DNA of 64,000 nucleotides, taken from positions 5,146,001 to 5,210,000 of the forward strand of contig NZ_CP132938.1 in assembly GCF_040358255.1 (NCBI RefSeq), written 5' to 3'. The notes beneath the pieces are model-generated. The model worked only from the letters and a program-made list of their open reading frames with translations, was not told where the DNA came from and did no database searches. Shown here piece by piece: positions 18,385 to 26,817 of this stretch. The first letter of the stretch is position 1, and every line of letters starts with the position of its first letter. Source of the stretch: Tunturibacter gelidoferens. Its GTDB lineage: Bacteria > Acidobacteriota > Terriglobia > Terriglobales > Acidobacteriaceae. A program made the position numbers and the translations under genes.

Positions 18385-19140
18385 ATGAATTCAATCGTAG
18401 TCAGCTCGATCATCTTCGTATCCGTCTTCGCCGCGGCTCTCGTCGGCATGGCTGTCCGCCGGGTCGTTCCGGACGATCACGTCGAATCAGATGCAAAGGA
18501 AGTCATCAGGCTCGCGACTGGGCTCATTGCGACCATGGCCGCGCTGGTCCTCGGGATGCTGATCTCTTCCGCAAAGTCTTCCTACGATGCTCGCAAGAAC
18601 GAGGTAGCGGAGATGTCCTCGGAGATTGTCGCCATTGATCGCCTACTGGTAAAGTATGGCCCCGAGACCGGGCCAATTCGTGCGGAGTTTCACCAGACAG
18701 TGGAGGCTGGTCTCGAGCGCATCTGGCCAAGTCAGGCATCCCGGAAGTTCGAACTCAGACCGGGGGATCACGGCGAAATTCTTTTCGGCAAGCTGGAGTT
18801 GCTGGCCCCGAAAGATGACAGACAGGTCGCCGAGAAAGCCCAGATCATGACAATGGTTTTTGGCTTACGGCAGACTCAATGGCTAATGTTCCTCAGGGCG
18901 GAGCAGAACGCCGTTCCGATTCCACTCCTGTTGGTCTTGGTCTCGTGGCTGGCCGCCATCTTTGTCAGCTTCGGTCTTTTCGCCCCGCCCAACCCCACGG
19001 TCCTGATAATACTAGCTCTTGGAGCGATGGCGGTTTCCTCTGCGATCTTCCTCATCCTGGAGATGTATACGCCATTCAGCGGAGTTCTCAAGATATTGCC
19101 GACCCCGATTCTCGATGCGCTGAGCCAGATGGGACATTGA
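18385..19140 (+). CDS. Membrane protein, DUF4239-like
   Basis: A 251-residue protein with paired hydrophobic segments at both ends: residues about 5-25 and 48-66, and 175-195 and 203-225. Between them is a soluble helical region with an EVAEMSSEIVAIDRLLVKYGPE heptad-like stretch. This two-plus-two layout with a cytoplasmic middle matches the DUF4239 (bestrophin-like) proteins, whose function is unknown. The ATG at 18385 has AAAGGGGA 6-13 bases upstream; upstream in-frame codons lack such a site. It stands alone, between the tRNA-Glu region and the ArsR/SDR cluster. Confidence 0.7.
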   Translation: MNSIVVSSIIFVSVFAAALVGMAVRRVVPDDHVESDAKEVIRLATGLIATMAALVLGMLISSAKSSYDARKNEVAEMSSEIVAIDRLLVKYGPETGPIRAEFHQTVEAGLERIWPSQASRKFELRPGDHGEILFGKLELLAPKDDRQVAEKAQIMTMVFGLRQTQWLMFLRAEQNAVPIPLLLVLVSWLAAIFVSFGLFAPPNPTVLIILALGAMAVSSAIFLILEMYTPFSGVLKILPTPILDALSQMGH

Positions 19141-19255
19141 AAGCAGACGGGCTCCTGATCGATTCACACTTTCATTCTTCGTTGGGAGTGGCTTGTCGGC
19201 CGGACAGCATCACGCACGGTCGGGGTCGCGAGTCTCTGATCTTGTCGCTGTGCCT

Positions 19256-19648
19256 TTACTTACTTCTTACAATCCGCTGAGAAGACTTCCGTCTGATCGC
19301 CTTAGTCTGCCGCACCCCGTCGGCCAGCTGGATATTGTGCGCCGTAACAATAGCTCCGATCAACCCTGGGAAGCGCTTGTCGATCTCCGCGCAACGAGAA
19401 GTGTTGTGCATCTCGACACCTTGACGCTCGCCCCGTATCAACCCGGCCTCGCGAAGTATTTTGAAGTGCTGCGAAAGCGTTGACTTCGGTATCGGTTTCT
19501 CGCTGATATTCGAAAACGCCAAACAGTTGTGGGAACACTCCTGTCCCACAATGTCGGCATAGATCGCCACACGCACCGGGTCAGACAAGGCATGAAGGAT
19601 CGCTTCAACCGTCACGTCCTGGACCGAGGGGTGGAATAGAGGCCTCAT
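19256..19648 (-). CDS. ArsR-family winged-helix transcriptional regulator
   Basis: A 130-residue regulator from ATG 19648. The winged-helix core shows the family pattern ILHALSDPVRVAIYADIV, a helix-turn-helix around PIPKSTLSQHFKILREAGLI, and the wing RGERQGVEMHNTSR. Cysteines in GQECSHNC could suggest a metal or redox sensor, but the classic ArsR CVC motif is absent, so the signal is unknown. An in-frame TTG at 19684 would add 12 residues. The gene is divergent from the two SDR genes that follow, so it probably controls them from the 168-bp shared intergenic region. Confidence 0.87.
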   Translation of the reverse strand: MRPLFHPSVQDVTVEAILHALSDPVRVAIYADIVGQECSHNCLAFSNISEKPIPKSTLSQHFKILREAGLIRGERQGVEMHNTSRCAEIDKRFPGLIGAIVTAHNIQLADGVRQTKAIRRKSSQRIVRSK

Positions 19649-19816
19649 GAACACCACGATAGTCTTTTTACATAAATTGTTCAATAGTGCATAAAACCAG
19701 AACTAATGAATCTTCTCCTGATCGAACTCCATCTACTCAGCAGTAATAAGAGCCTGCCTTCACGGGCAATTCAGAAATCCCAAGTTCGACAGAGCAATCT
19801 CGAAGAGGACTCAGAC

Positions 19817-20563
19817 ATGAGCAAGCTAAAAGGTAAAGTAGCAGTCGTCACCGGGGCATCCAAGGGTATCGGAGCCGCCATCGCCAAGTCGCTCGCCGCA
19901 GAAGGCGCATCCGTTGTCGTCAACTACGCCTCCAGCAAGTCTGGTGCAGACACCGTCGTCTCCGCCATCACCGCAGCCGGAGGCAAAGCCGTCGCTGTCG
20001 GTGGAGACGTCTCCAAGGCCGCAGAAGCACAGGGCATAATCGACGCAGCCATCAAGAACTACGGCCGCCTCGACATCCTCGTTAACAACTCGGGCGTCTA
20101 TGAGTTCTCTCCCATCGAAACCGTAACCGAAGAGCAGTTCCACAAGATCTTCAACATCAATGTACTCGGCGTGCTCCTCACCACCCAGGCAGCGGTCAAG
20201 CACCTCGGCGAGGGGGCTAGCATCATTAACATCGGCTCTGGCGTCAGCAGTATCACCCCTCCCAACAGCGCCGTCTACACAGGCACCAAAGGCGCTCTCG
20301 ATGCCATCACCGGTGTCCTCGCAAAGGAACTTGGTGCGCGTAAGATCCGCGTCAACTCAGTCAACCCCGGCATCGTCGACACCGAAGGCACACAGTCCGC
20401 CGGGTTTATTGGATCCGACTTCGAGAAGGCTCTCGTCGCGCAAACTCCCCTCGGCCGCGCCGGCCAGGTCGACGACATCGCCTCCGTCGTAACCTTCTTC
20501 GCGTCCGAAGACGCAAAGTGGATTACCGGCGAGCGCGTGATCACCGGCGGCGGTCTCCGCTAA
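19817..20563 (+). CDS. SDR-family NAD(P)-dependent oxidoreductase 1
   Basis: A 248-residue classical short-chain dehydrogenase. Visible motifs are the nucleotide-binding TGASKGIGAAIAKSLA near the N-terminus, NNSGVYEFS (the NNAG position, Ala replaced by Ser), the catalytic Ser in INIGSGVSSI, YTGTKGAL with catalytic Tyr and Lys, and VNPGIVDTEG. The closing WITGERVITGGGLR is typical of the FabG/glucose-dehydrogenase-like group. The start at ATG 19817 is set by GAAGAGGA about 8 bases upstream. It is the first gene of a pair with a second SDR 100 bp downstream, opposite an ArsR regulator. The substrate is unknown. Confidence 0.92.
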   Translation: MSKLKGKVAVVTGASKGIGAAIAKSLAAEGASVVVNYASSKSGADTVVSAITAAGGKAVAVGGDVSKAAEAQGIIDAAIKNYGRLDILVNNSGVYEFSPIETVTEEQFHKIFNINVLGVLLTTQAAVKHLGEGASIINIGSGVSSITPPNSAVYTGTKGALDAITGVLAKELGARKIRVNSVNPGIVDTEGTQSAGFIGSDFEKALVAQTPLGRAGQVDDIASVVTFFASEDAKWITGERVITGGGLR

Positions 20564-20663
20564 CTTCACAAAGGCCACTCAACGCCGAGCATCATTCCGC
20601 AATTGGGTGCCTTCAAATCGCAACCGAAAAGCAAGAACACCAACCGTGAAAGGAAGGATTGAC

Positions 20664-21395
20664 ATGGGAAAGCTCGAAGGAAAAGTAGCAGTCATCACAG
20701 CAGCAACATCAGGCATGGCGCTTGCCACAGCAAAACTCTTCGTGAAAGAGGGCGCATATGTCTTCATCACCGGCCGCCGTCAGGACAAACTCGATGAAGC
20801 CGTCAAGGCCATCGGCAAGAACGTGACCGGCGTCCAGGGCGACGCTGCAAACCTCGCTGACCTCGATCGCTTATACGAAACCGTCAAGAAAGAAAAAGGA
20901 AAGATCGATATCCTCTTCGCCAGCGCAGGCCAGGGCGAGTTCGCGAAGATCGGTGAAGTCACCGAAGAGCACTTCGATAAAACCTTCGACCTCAACGTGC
21001 GCGGCACACTGTTCACCGTGCAGAAGGCACTCCCGCTCTTCAACGACGGCGGCTCGATCTTCATGAACGGCTCCATCGCCAGCATCAAGGGCTTCCCTGC
21101 CTTCGGCGTCTACAGCGCCAGCAAAGCCGCGGTGCGATCCTTTGCGCGCACATGGCTCAATGACCTCAAGGACCGCAAAATCCGCGTCAACGTCCTCAGC
21201 CCAGGGACCATCGATACCCCAATCCTCGATCCTCTAGGACCCGACGCGAAGGAGTACTTCAAGACACTTATCCCACGTGGCGAAATCGGTCGCCCCGAAG
21301 AGATCGCGACCGTAGCGCTCTTCCTCGCCTCTGACGACTCAAGCTTCGTCAACGGTATTGAGCTATTCGTAGACGGCGGAACAGCACAGATCTAA
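20664..21395 (+). CDS. SDR-family NAD(P)-dependent oxidoreductase 2
   Basis: A 243-residue classical short-chain dehydrogenase, paralogous to the preceding gene. It has ITAATSGMALATAKLF (the glycine-rich turn reads TSGMA instead of TGxxxGIG), FASAGQGEF (NNAG position changed to ASAG), MNGSIAS with the catalytic Ser, YSASKAAV with Tyr and Lys, and LSPGTIDTPIL. It ends SFVNGIELFVDGGTAQI. The ATG at 20664 has AAGGAAGGA about 8 bases upstream. It is likely cotranscribed with the first SDR and may be under the divergent ArsR-type regulator. Confidence 0.92.
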   Translation: MGKLEGKVAVITAATSGMALATAKLFVKEGAYVFITGRRQDKLDEAVKAIGKNVTGVQGDAANLADLDRLYETVKKEKGKIDILFASAGQGEFAKIGEVTEEHFDKTFDLNVRGTLFTVQKALPLFNDGGSIFMNGSIASIKGFPAFGVYSASKAAVRSFARTWLNDLKDRKIRVNVLSPGTIDTPILDPLGPDAKEYFKTLIPRGEIGRPEEIATVALFLASDDSSFVNGIELFVDGGTAQI

Positions 21396-21549
21396 CACAA
21401 CTAGATATCGATGAAACAAACTGAGTGAACTCGCCACGCTGTCCGTCAGCATCAAGCAGCGTGGCGGCCCCAGTTCAGACCAGAGTAGGAACTACCAATG
21501 ATTGAATTCATAGTCATTTTGGCTTTTTCGATAAGAGAGGTACTACAGC

Positions 21550-22032
21550 ATGAACCCAGAAGCTTCGCTCATCGACTCGGCGCTCCGCGGTTGGAAGTCA
21601 AACGTTGACCGCACAACGAAACTCTTCGGCGCTCTTACAGAAGAGCAGCTTCTCGAACAGGTCGCTCCCGGGAAGAACAGGCTTATCTATCTCTGGGGTC
21701 ACCTAACGGCCAGCAGCGATGCGCTCCTTCCTCTGCTCGGGTTAGGTCGGAGACTCCATCCGGAACTCGATTCGATCTTTATATCCAATCCTGACGGATA
21801 CTCGCAGGACGTGCTCTCAGGAGCGGACCTGAAGAAAGTCTGGGATGAAGTCAACAATGCGCTGTGGGCGGCTTTTTCAAACTTGTCACCCTCGGACTGG
21901 GCACAGAGACACACCGCTGTCTTCGCAGAGGACTTCAAGCTGGAACCTCATCGCAACCGATTCACCGTCCTGCTCGGCAGAACAGCTCATCTCGCGTACC
22001 ACTTCGGCCAGGCCAAGCTCGCCCAGCGATGA
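21550..22032 (+). CDS. DinB-superfamily protein
   Basis: A 160-residue all-helical protein. The pattern of a conserved His in the second helix (IYLWGHLTASSDALLPLLG) and another pair in the last helix (GRTAHLAYHFGQAKLAQR) fits the DinB/YfiT metal-binding four-helix-bundle fold, a group that includes bacillithiol and mycothiol transferases and many uncharacterised proteins. The ATG at 21550 has GAGAGG about 12 bases upstream. It lies 154 bp downstream of the SDR pair and may belong to the same stress-type gene group. The thiol substrate, if any, is unknown. Confidence 0.8.
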   Translation: MNPEASLIDSALRGWKSNVDRTTKLFGALTEEQLLEQVAPGKNRLIYLWGHLTASSDALLPLLGLGRRLHPELDSIFISNPDGYSQDVLSGADLKKVWDEVNNALWAAFSNLSPSDWAQRHTAVFAEDFKLEPHRNRFTVLLGRTAHLAYHFGQAKLAQR

Positions 22033-22143
22033 ATATCTGAGTCGATCATCCAAAGCAACAGGCCTTGCGTGGTGACCACACCGGCTTCCGACAACCGCGT
22101 GGTCTATGCCTGAGATGGTGCCCGAACTAACCCGAACGCGGCA

Positions 22144-23424
22144 TCAACGTGCAACGAGGCTACCTTCGTCCACGGTGAAGCGGAGACGGCCAGCGTCGAG
22201 GCTCACCCGCAGATGACGGTGCTTCGCGAGATAGTAGATGCCGACAATCGCTGCGGCAAACCCTGAAGCAGCCCCAATGCCAAGCGCCCAACGCGGACCG
22301 AACCTATCAGCGACCCACCCGACAACTGGCGCACCGATCGGTGTGCCACCGAAGACTACTGCGAGAAGGATGGCCAACACACGTCCACGCATGGCAGGCT
22401 CGGTTGAGAGTTGTACCAAGCTGTTCGTCGAGGTAGTGAAAGTCTGCGCAGACACGCCGATAACGATAAGAGCGAGGCCAAAGAGCCAGTAGTTGGGCAT
22501 GATCGCCGCTAGTGCCAAGCCGACCCCGAAGACTGCCGCACCTGCCAGCAACGGAGTCATGTTAGGTCTTTCTCGTCTCGCGGCGAGAAGCGCCCCGGCA
22601 ACTGATCCAATCGCCATAGTCGACGTCAAGAGTCCGTACAGGCTCGCCTCTGCGTGGAACACGGTCACGGACATGGTTGAGATAAATATCGGGAAGTTGA
22701 TTCCGAACGTACCAATCAGAAAGAGCATTAGAAAAATAGCCTTTAGATCCGGTCTCTTCCAAACGTGACGAAACCCTTCGATGAGGCTCCCACGTTTGCG
22801 AACGGCTCTCGCCTCGCGATGAAGGTCCTCCACGCGAAGAAGGCTCAGCGAGCAAAGCACGGCGACAAAAGAAGCCGCATTGATAAGGAACACCCACCCG
22901 GAGCCCACGGCAGCAATAAGAACGCCTGCGATCGCCGGACCGATCATCCGCGCAGCGTTGAACGAGGTGGAATTTAGTCCCACTGCATTCGACAAATCAG
23001 CCTCTCCCACCAACTCTGAGACGAAGCTTTGGCGCGTCGGCGAATCGAACGCAGTCACGCAACCTAGAAGAAACGCAAACACATACACATGCCACAGCTG
23101 AATCAGTCCAACAACAGTGAGGATCCCCAGTCCCAGGGCCAGCGCTCCCATCGCCGCCTGAGTAGCGATCAGGAGTTTTCGCCGATCGAGATGATCTGCG
23201 GCAAAACCAGTCAGCGGCAATAAGAGCACCTGCGGTCCGAACTGGAGCGCCATGACCACACCGACAGCCGTCGCATTGTGGTGGGTCAACTGCGTGAGGA
23301 CGATCCAATCCTGCGCGGTGCGCTGCATCCACGTTCCCACGTTAGAGACCAGCGCCCCACAAGCCCACACTCGATAGTTGAAGCTGTTCAGCGAACGGAA
23401 GGTCCCTTTCGTCGGCCCGCTCAT
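22144..23424 (-). CDS. MFS exporter (EntS-like, 12 transmembrane helices)
   Basis: A 426-residue major facilitator transporter. It begins MSGPTKGTFRSLNSFNYRVW and shows the motif-A region GFAADHLDRRKLLIATQ between helices 2 and 3, SNAVGLNSTSFNAARMIGPAIAGVL in the fourth-fifth helices, and GWVADRFGPRWALGIGAASG in the second half. These features fit the enterobactin-exporter-like DHA3 group. The start is fixed by ATGA overlap: the ATG at 23424 overlaps the TGA of the upstream small gene (23421-23750), so the two are translationally coupled. The substrate is unknown. Confidence 0.9.
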   Translation of the reverse strand: MSGPTKGTFRSLNSFNYRVWACGALVSNVGTWMQRTAQDWIVLTQLTHHNATAVGVVMALQFGPQVLLLPLTGFAADHLDRRKLLIATQAAMGALALGLGILTVVGLIQLWHVYVFAFLLGCVTAFDSPTRQSFVSELVGEADLSNAVGLNSTSFNAARMIGPAIAGVLIAAVGSGWVFLINAASFVAVLCSLSLLRVEDLHREARAVRKRGSLIEGFRHVWKRPDLKAIFLMLFLIGTFGINFPIFISTMSVTVFHAEASLYGLLTSTMAIGSVAGALLAARRERPNMTPLLAGAAVFGVGLALAAIMPNYWLFGLALIVIGVSAQTFTTSTNSLVQLSTEPAMRGRVLAILLAVVFGGTPIGAPVVGWVADRFGPRWALGIGAASGFAAAIVGIYYLAKHRHLRVSLDAGRLRFTVDEGSLVAR

Positions 23425-23750
23425 GAGTTCCCATGTGAGTTGCCGCCGTGGAACCGTCCGAAACTGCGCGCCGTCATCACACCCATCAGAAGAATGCCCA
23501 ATCCCAAAGAAACGACATGATCCGTAGAACGCAAACTGAAGCTGCCAACACGACAAATCAGAACATAAGCAACCATCAGATTAAAAAATCCCCAAAGCAC
23601 GTTCACCAACGAAGAAGAAAGTCCTTCGCCAGGCGGTTTAGCAAATGGGCTTTGAAAGGGACGTCCCATCACGCCGCTCACAAAATGCGGAATAGCGTTT
23701 GTGAGAAAAACGCCGCCAAACAAGTACGCTGCAGATTGACCCCATTCCAT
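23421..23750 (-). CDS. Small membrane protein coupled to MFS exporter
   Basis: A 109-residue protein with about three hydrophobic segments: residues 5-27, 46-66 and 77-95. Its start reads MEWGQSAAYLFGGVFLTNAIPHFVSGVMG, and the NAIPHFVSGVMGRPFQSPFAKPPGEG block looks like a conserved motif of a small membrane family that I cannot name. The stop overlaps the start of the MFS gene by ATGA, so translation of the two is coupled and the product may be an accessory subunit of the exporter. Confidence 0.78.
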   Translation of the reverse strand: MEWGQSAAYLFGGVFLTNAIPHFVSGVMGRPFQSPFAKPPGEGLSSSLVNVLWGFFNLMVAYVLICRVGSFSLRSTDHVVSLGLGILLMGVMTARSFGRFHGGNSHGNS

Positions 23751-23835
23751 TTGGAAGGATGCTCCTTTTCGTTGAACAAGAATTTTTCTTAGTTACATTC
23801 GCCTCAAACCTGTTCCAGAGCGCGGTGACGCCACC

Positions 23836-24399
23836 TCACGCGCGGGTGCTGTCGAGGAGAGCGACGATCTCTTTGGTCGTGCCGGTTTCACCCAAGCGCG
23901 GGAAGACCCTGGTGATGCTGTTGATGTGAGCATCGAGGTTCATATCCGTCATAGCGTCCACAGCGAGGGTGACGTTGAAACCGTTCTCGTGCGCCTGCCG
24001 GGCAGTGGATTCGATACCGGAACTCGTGGCGACCCCGGCGACCACAACCTGCGTGACACCCAGCTTCTTCAGATGTTCCTCAAGACCCGTATTCGTGAAG
24101 GCTCCCCACGTCCGCTTCGTCACCGTGTGGTCTCGCGGCTGCTGGTTCAACTCAGGAACGAGATCCGTCCATCCGGCAGGAAACTCACGAACTCTGGGTG
24201 CCTGTTCCGTTCGCCCCGGTGCTCCGGCGGAGACGTTGACCAACACTACCGGCAAGTCATGTCGACGGAACGCATCCGCTAATAAACTGGCATGCTTCAC
24301 GACACCCCCCACGGGATGTGCGGTGGGCATCGCAACGATACCATTCTGCAGATCGATGATCACAAGAGCGGTCTTCGGGTCAACAGCCGTTATTGCCAT
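23836..24399 (-). CDS. Isochorismatase-family hydrolase lacking the cysteine nucleophile
   Basis: A 187-residue alpha/beta hydrolase of the isochorismatase/cysteine-hydrolase superfamily. The active-site Asp lies in ALVIIDLQNGI and the Lys in TVTKRTWGAF. At the position where nicotinamidase-type members have Cys (GVATNVC) this protein reads GVATSSG. A Gly there is found in true isochorismatases such as PhzD and EntB, which hydrolyse a vinyl ether without a covalent intermediate. An AAGGAG lies 7 bases before the ATG at 24399. It diverges from a TetR regulator that probably represses it. No phenazine or enterobactin genes are nearby, so the substrate is open. Confidence 0.9.
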   Translation of the reverse strand: MAITAVDPKTALVIIDLQNGIVAMPTAHPVGGVVKHASLLADAFRRHDLPVVLVNVSAGAPGRTEQAPRVREFPAGWTDLVPELNQQPRDHTVTKRTWGAFTNTGLEEHLKKLGVTQVVVAGVATSSGIESTARQAHENGFNVTLAVDAMTDMNLDAHINSITRVFPRLGETGTTKEIVALLDSTRA

Positions 24400-24605
24400 G
24401 GTGTTCTCCTTCTTTTGTTTCGAACTGCGGTTAGCCTGGAATGCGGAGCATTAGAAAAATTTCGACAGGAACCGTGAGCTACTGGTGAATCGGTCGTCGA
24501 GTACGGAGCTAGCGACACACCAATAACGCCGCTTCTGGATTGATAAGCCTGAGAGCTGTCGAGCAGGGATCGGTGAGTCTAAACATGAGGTAACCCTCAA
24601 GTTCG

Positions 24606-24621
24606 TTCTAAGGGCTTAGAA
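24606..24621. promoter_or_regulatory. Perfect inverted repeat, probable TetR operator
   Basis: TTCTAAG-gg-CTTAGAA is a perfect 7-bp inverted repeat with a 2-bp spacer, ending one base before the ATG of the TetR gene at 24623. Size and position suit autorepression by a TetR dimer. A second, smaller inverted repeat TGAGG-taac-CCTCA lies at 24586-24599. Confidence 0.6.
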
Positions 24622-24622
24622 T

Positions 24623-25240
24623 ATGAGCATGTCCTCAACAATGTCAAGCCCGAGGCGGGCTCCACAGCAAGAGCGAGGAGAACGACGTCTTAGCCAGTTG
24701 CTGGAAGCCGCCGCGTCTCTGCTGGCTGAGGTTGGTTACGACGCTGCCACCATGACTGAGATCGCCGACCGCGCCAGTGCTTCCATCGGAACCCTCTATC
24801 AATACTTTCCCAATAAGCCGGCGATCGTCCTGGCACTCCGGAGACAATACGTCGCAGAGATGGAAGAGCGCTGGGCGCACCTCAACGAGCAGACCGTGGC
24901 GGAGATGACTGTGAGGCAGATAGCTCACCATCTCGTCCAACTGACGACTCGTTTCGTAGACGAACACCCAGCCTATTTCGCAATTCTTGACGCTCCGGTG
25001 AAATACAAGCGCAGTCAAGAAGCAAGAAACCGACTAAGGGAGAGAATCGCCAACGTATTCCGCAGCAAAAGACCTGCCATTTCGCAAGAAATGGCGTTCC
25101 GAATGGCGAACGTCTCTCTGGGTATCATCAAAAGCATGAACAAGCTCTACGCAGAAGCCAATTTCAAAGAACGGGAAGAACTTGTCAAGGAATACAAACT
25201 CGCTCTCGCTGCCTATCTAGAGTCGCGTTTGGCCCCATAA
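24623..25240 (+). CDS. TetR-family transcriptional regulator
   Basis: A 205-residue regulator. The N-terminal DNA-binding domain is typical: RLSQLLEAAASLLAEVGYDAATMTEIADRASASIGTLYQYFPNKPAIVLAL, with helix-turn-helix at about residues 40-60. The C-terminal ligand domain is helical and undiagnostic. Three Met codons (1, 3 and 7) lie close together at the start; ATG 24623 is used. The gene diverges from the isochorismatase-type hydrolase, with 223 bp between them. A perfect inverted repeat touches its start codon, so it probably represses itself and perhaps the hydrolase. Confidence 0.93.
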   Translation: MSMSSTMSSPRRAPQQERGERRLSQLLEAAASLLAEVGYDAATMTEIADRASASIGTLYQYFPNKPAIVLALRRQYVAEMEERWAHLNEQTVAEMTVRQIAHHLVQLTTRFVDEHPAYFAILDAPVKYKRSQEARNRLRERIANVFRSKRPAISQEMAFRMANVSLGIIKSMNKLYAEANFKEREELVKEYKLALAAYLESRLAP

Positions 25241-25308
25241 AGAAGTGACCAGACCCGATTTGTAGCCTGAACCAATGGCCCCATAAGATCATCAACGCGG
25301 CTGCGACT

Positions 25309-26595
25309 TCACGTGAATCGAGTCCGCCGCCAAAGACACCACCCTCCGACGAAGAGACTAATCATCAACACCACACTCAGAAACACGGCCCAACGAAAGT
25401 CCATCGTCAGCGGTGGCGTCATTGCCCGAACTCCCAGAGTGACAAAGACCGCAGTCGCAGTCAGAACGATGACGTAGTCCCACCAACGACGCCGTCTGTC
25501 TCTTCCGTCGAGTTCATCTCCGGCCTGCGCCATCATCGTTCGCTGGTAGTTCAAGCCGTACCGATTGCACTCCCGCATTACAGCCTCATTCGTCGAACTT
25601 CGCTCCTTTGCCGATGCCACCGCTGTGCTGATAGCGAGTGCACCAAGGATCATAATGACTGACCCTGCAATCACCATCGACTTATGCTGCCAGTCAGCCG
25701 CCGCTAATTCGCCGAATACCAGCGCACCCCACGCAAGTCCCCAAAGCTGATTCGTATTCGAAAGCGGGATCCCCCGTCCAATCCCCAGATACTTCGCCGC
25801 AAACTGTTGAAACAGATCCCCGATCACCCACACAAATCCCCCAAGAAATAGCCAGAACAACACTCCCGGCATTTGAAACAGCCGGAACGCCGACGAGTGC
25901 AGCCCGCCATCCAGAGTCAGCGTTAACGCCAGCACTGTTCCCAACTCGCCCACCGTAAACACTGTCACAAACGACAGCGGATTCATCCCGCTCAGATAAG
26001 CCTTGCGATACGGAACATACATGGTCCCCCACATCAGGCTCGCGCCCAACGCCGCAATAATCCCGCGAAAAGCATGACTCCCTACCACTCCGCCGTGGAT
26101 CGTGCTGAAACCCAGCATCACCGCAGCAATCACGATTGCCATCGCGCCCACGACAACCTTTGCAATATTCCTTCCGCTCGCTCCCTCCAACTCTCGAAAC
26201 AGAACTCGTCCCCAGAACAACCCAATCAGCGAGTTCGCATTCCACATCGGAAACGCCACAGCCAATCCCACATCACGAATCGCAAAGACGGTGAGAGTAT
26301 TGGCCACCGCCCACAGCGCGCCCGCCATCAGCGCCCACACGATCAAATGCTTCCTCTCCGACAGATCCTCGAAGACGTAACCCGTCCCCTTCAACAGGGT
26401 AGGAAAGGTCCATCGCGCCGTAAATACCCCCGCAACCATACACAGCGAGATCGCAAACGGAGAGAACCCTGCATTCACAAGCTTCGTCGGAGCCTCCGCC
26501 GCGCCCAGCCAAACGCCCGCCGTCAATCCGCAGATGACACCCAAACCATGCAGAGACAACCGCGTTCTTCTCACCCGATCTAACGCAAGCGCCAT
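25309..26595 (-). CDS. GRP/RhaT-like sugar permease, ten transmembrane segments
   Basis: A 428-residue membrane protein. Hydrophobic segments are spread through the first 340 residues, and one further pair lies at the C-terminus (DYVIVLTATAVFVTLGV and VFLSVVLMISLFVGGWC). The LAVAFPMWNANSLIGLFWG and LIWGTMYVPYRKAY-like (SLMWGTMYVPYRKAY) blocks with GIGRGIPLSNTNQLWGLAWG repeat the drug/metabolite-type half, as in glucose/ribose porters and L-rhamnose permease. I chose ATG 26595 because GAGGGAG lies about 5 bases upstream; longer in-frame extension lacks one. The gene diverges from the GH89 glycosidase, so it may import the released sugar. Confidence 0.82.
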   Translation of the reverse strand: MALALDRVRRTRLSLHGLGVICGLTAGVWLGAAEAPTKLVNAGFSPFAISLCMVAGVFTARWTFPTLLKGTGYVFEDLSERKHLIVWALMAGALWAVANTLTVFAIRDVGLAVAFPMWNANSLIGLFWGRVLFRELEGASGRNIAKVVVGAMAIVIAAVMLGFSTIHGGVVGSHAFRGIIAALGASLMWGTMYVPYRKAYLSGMNPLSFVTVFTVGELGTVLALTLTLDGGLHSSAFRLFQMPGVLFWLFLGGFVWVIGDLFQQFAAKYLGIGRGIPLSNTNQLWGLAWGALVFGELAAADWQHKSMVIAGSVIMILGALAISTAVASAKERSSTNEAVMRECNRYGLNYQRTMMAQAGDELDGRDRRRRWWDYVIVLTATAVFVTLGVRAMTPPLTMDFRWAVFLSVVLMISLFVGGWCLWRRTRFT

Positions 26596-26641
26596 TCGAC
26601 TCCCTCGATGCTTTCCTTCAAACCGCCCGTATTCCACCGCT

Positions 26642-26746
26642 TTAATGCAACGCCGCCAGCAGAGCAATCCCCAGCACAAGCACACAGAGTGGAATTAGGA
26701 AGTGGCTGTCGGTAGCAATCGTCTTTACCCTTTTTCCGAAACTCAC
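26642..26746 (-). CDS. 34-residue single-span membrane peptide
   Basis: A short reading frame from GTG 26746 to TAA 26642 gives a peptide with a charged N-terminus (SFGKRVKTIATDSHF), one hydrophobic helix (LIPLCVLVLGIALLAAL) and a final His. GGAGG lies 7 bases before the GTG, a near-ideal ribosome site. It starts 46 bp upstream of the sugar permease gene on the same strand and is likely its cotranscribed partner or a leader peptide. The overall evidence is a good start site plus a transmembrane pattern; no family is recognised. Confidence 0.55.
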   Translation of the reverse strand: MSFGKRVKTIATDSHFLIPLCVLVLGIALLAALH

Positions 26747-26773
26747 ATCAACCTCCAAACGATCTTGTCCATA

Positions 26774-26785
26774 GTAAGTGGTTAC
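26774..26785. promoter_or_regulatory. Inverted repeat in divergent promoter region
   Basis: GTAA-gtgg-TTAC lies between the divergent starts of the membrane peptide/permease (26746) and the GH89 gene (26818). Its half-sites resemble those of sugar-responsive LacI-type repressors, but it is short and unproven. Confidence 0.3.
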
Positions 26786-26817
26786 GCTCTCCATTAAACT
26801 TCGCTACATTGGTGTGC

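Noticed and set aside
24586..24599. Second TetR operator TGAGG-taac-CCTCA
   Set aside because: Five-base arms are too short to stand out, and its sequence does not match the stronger repeat next to it.
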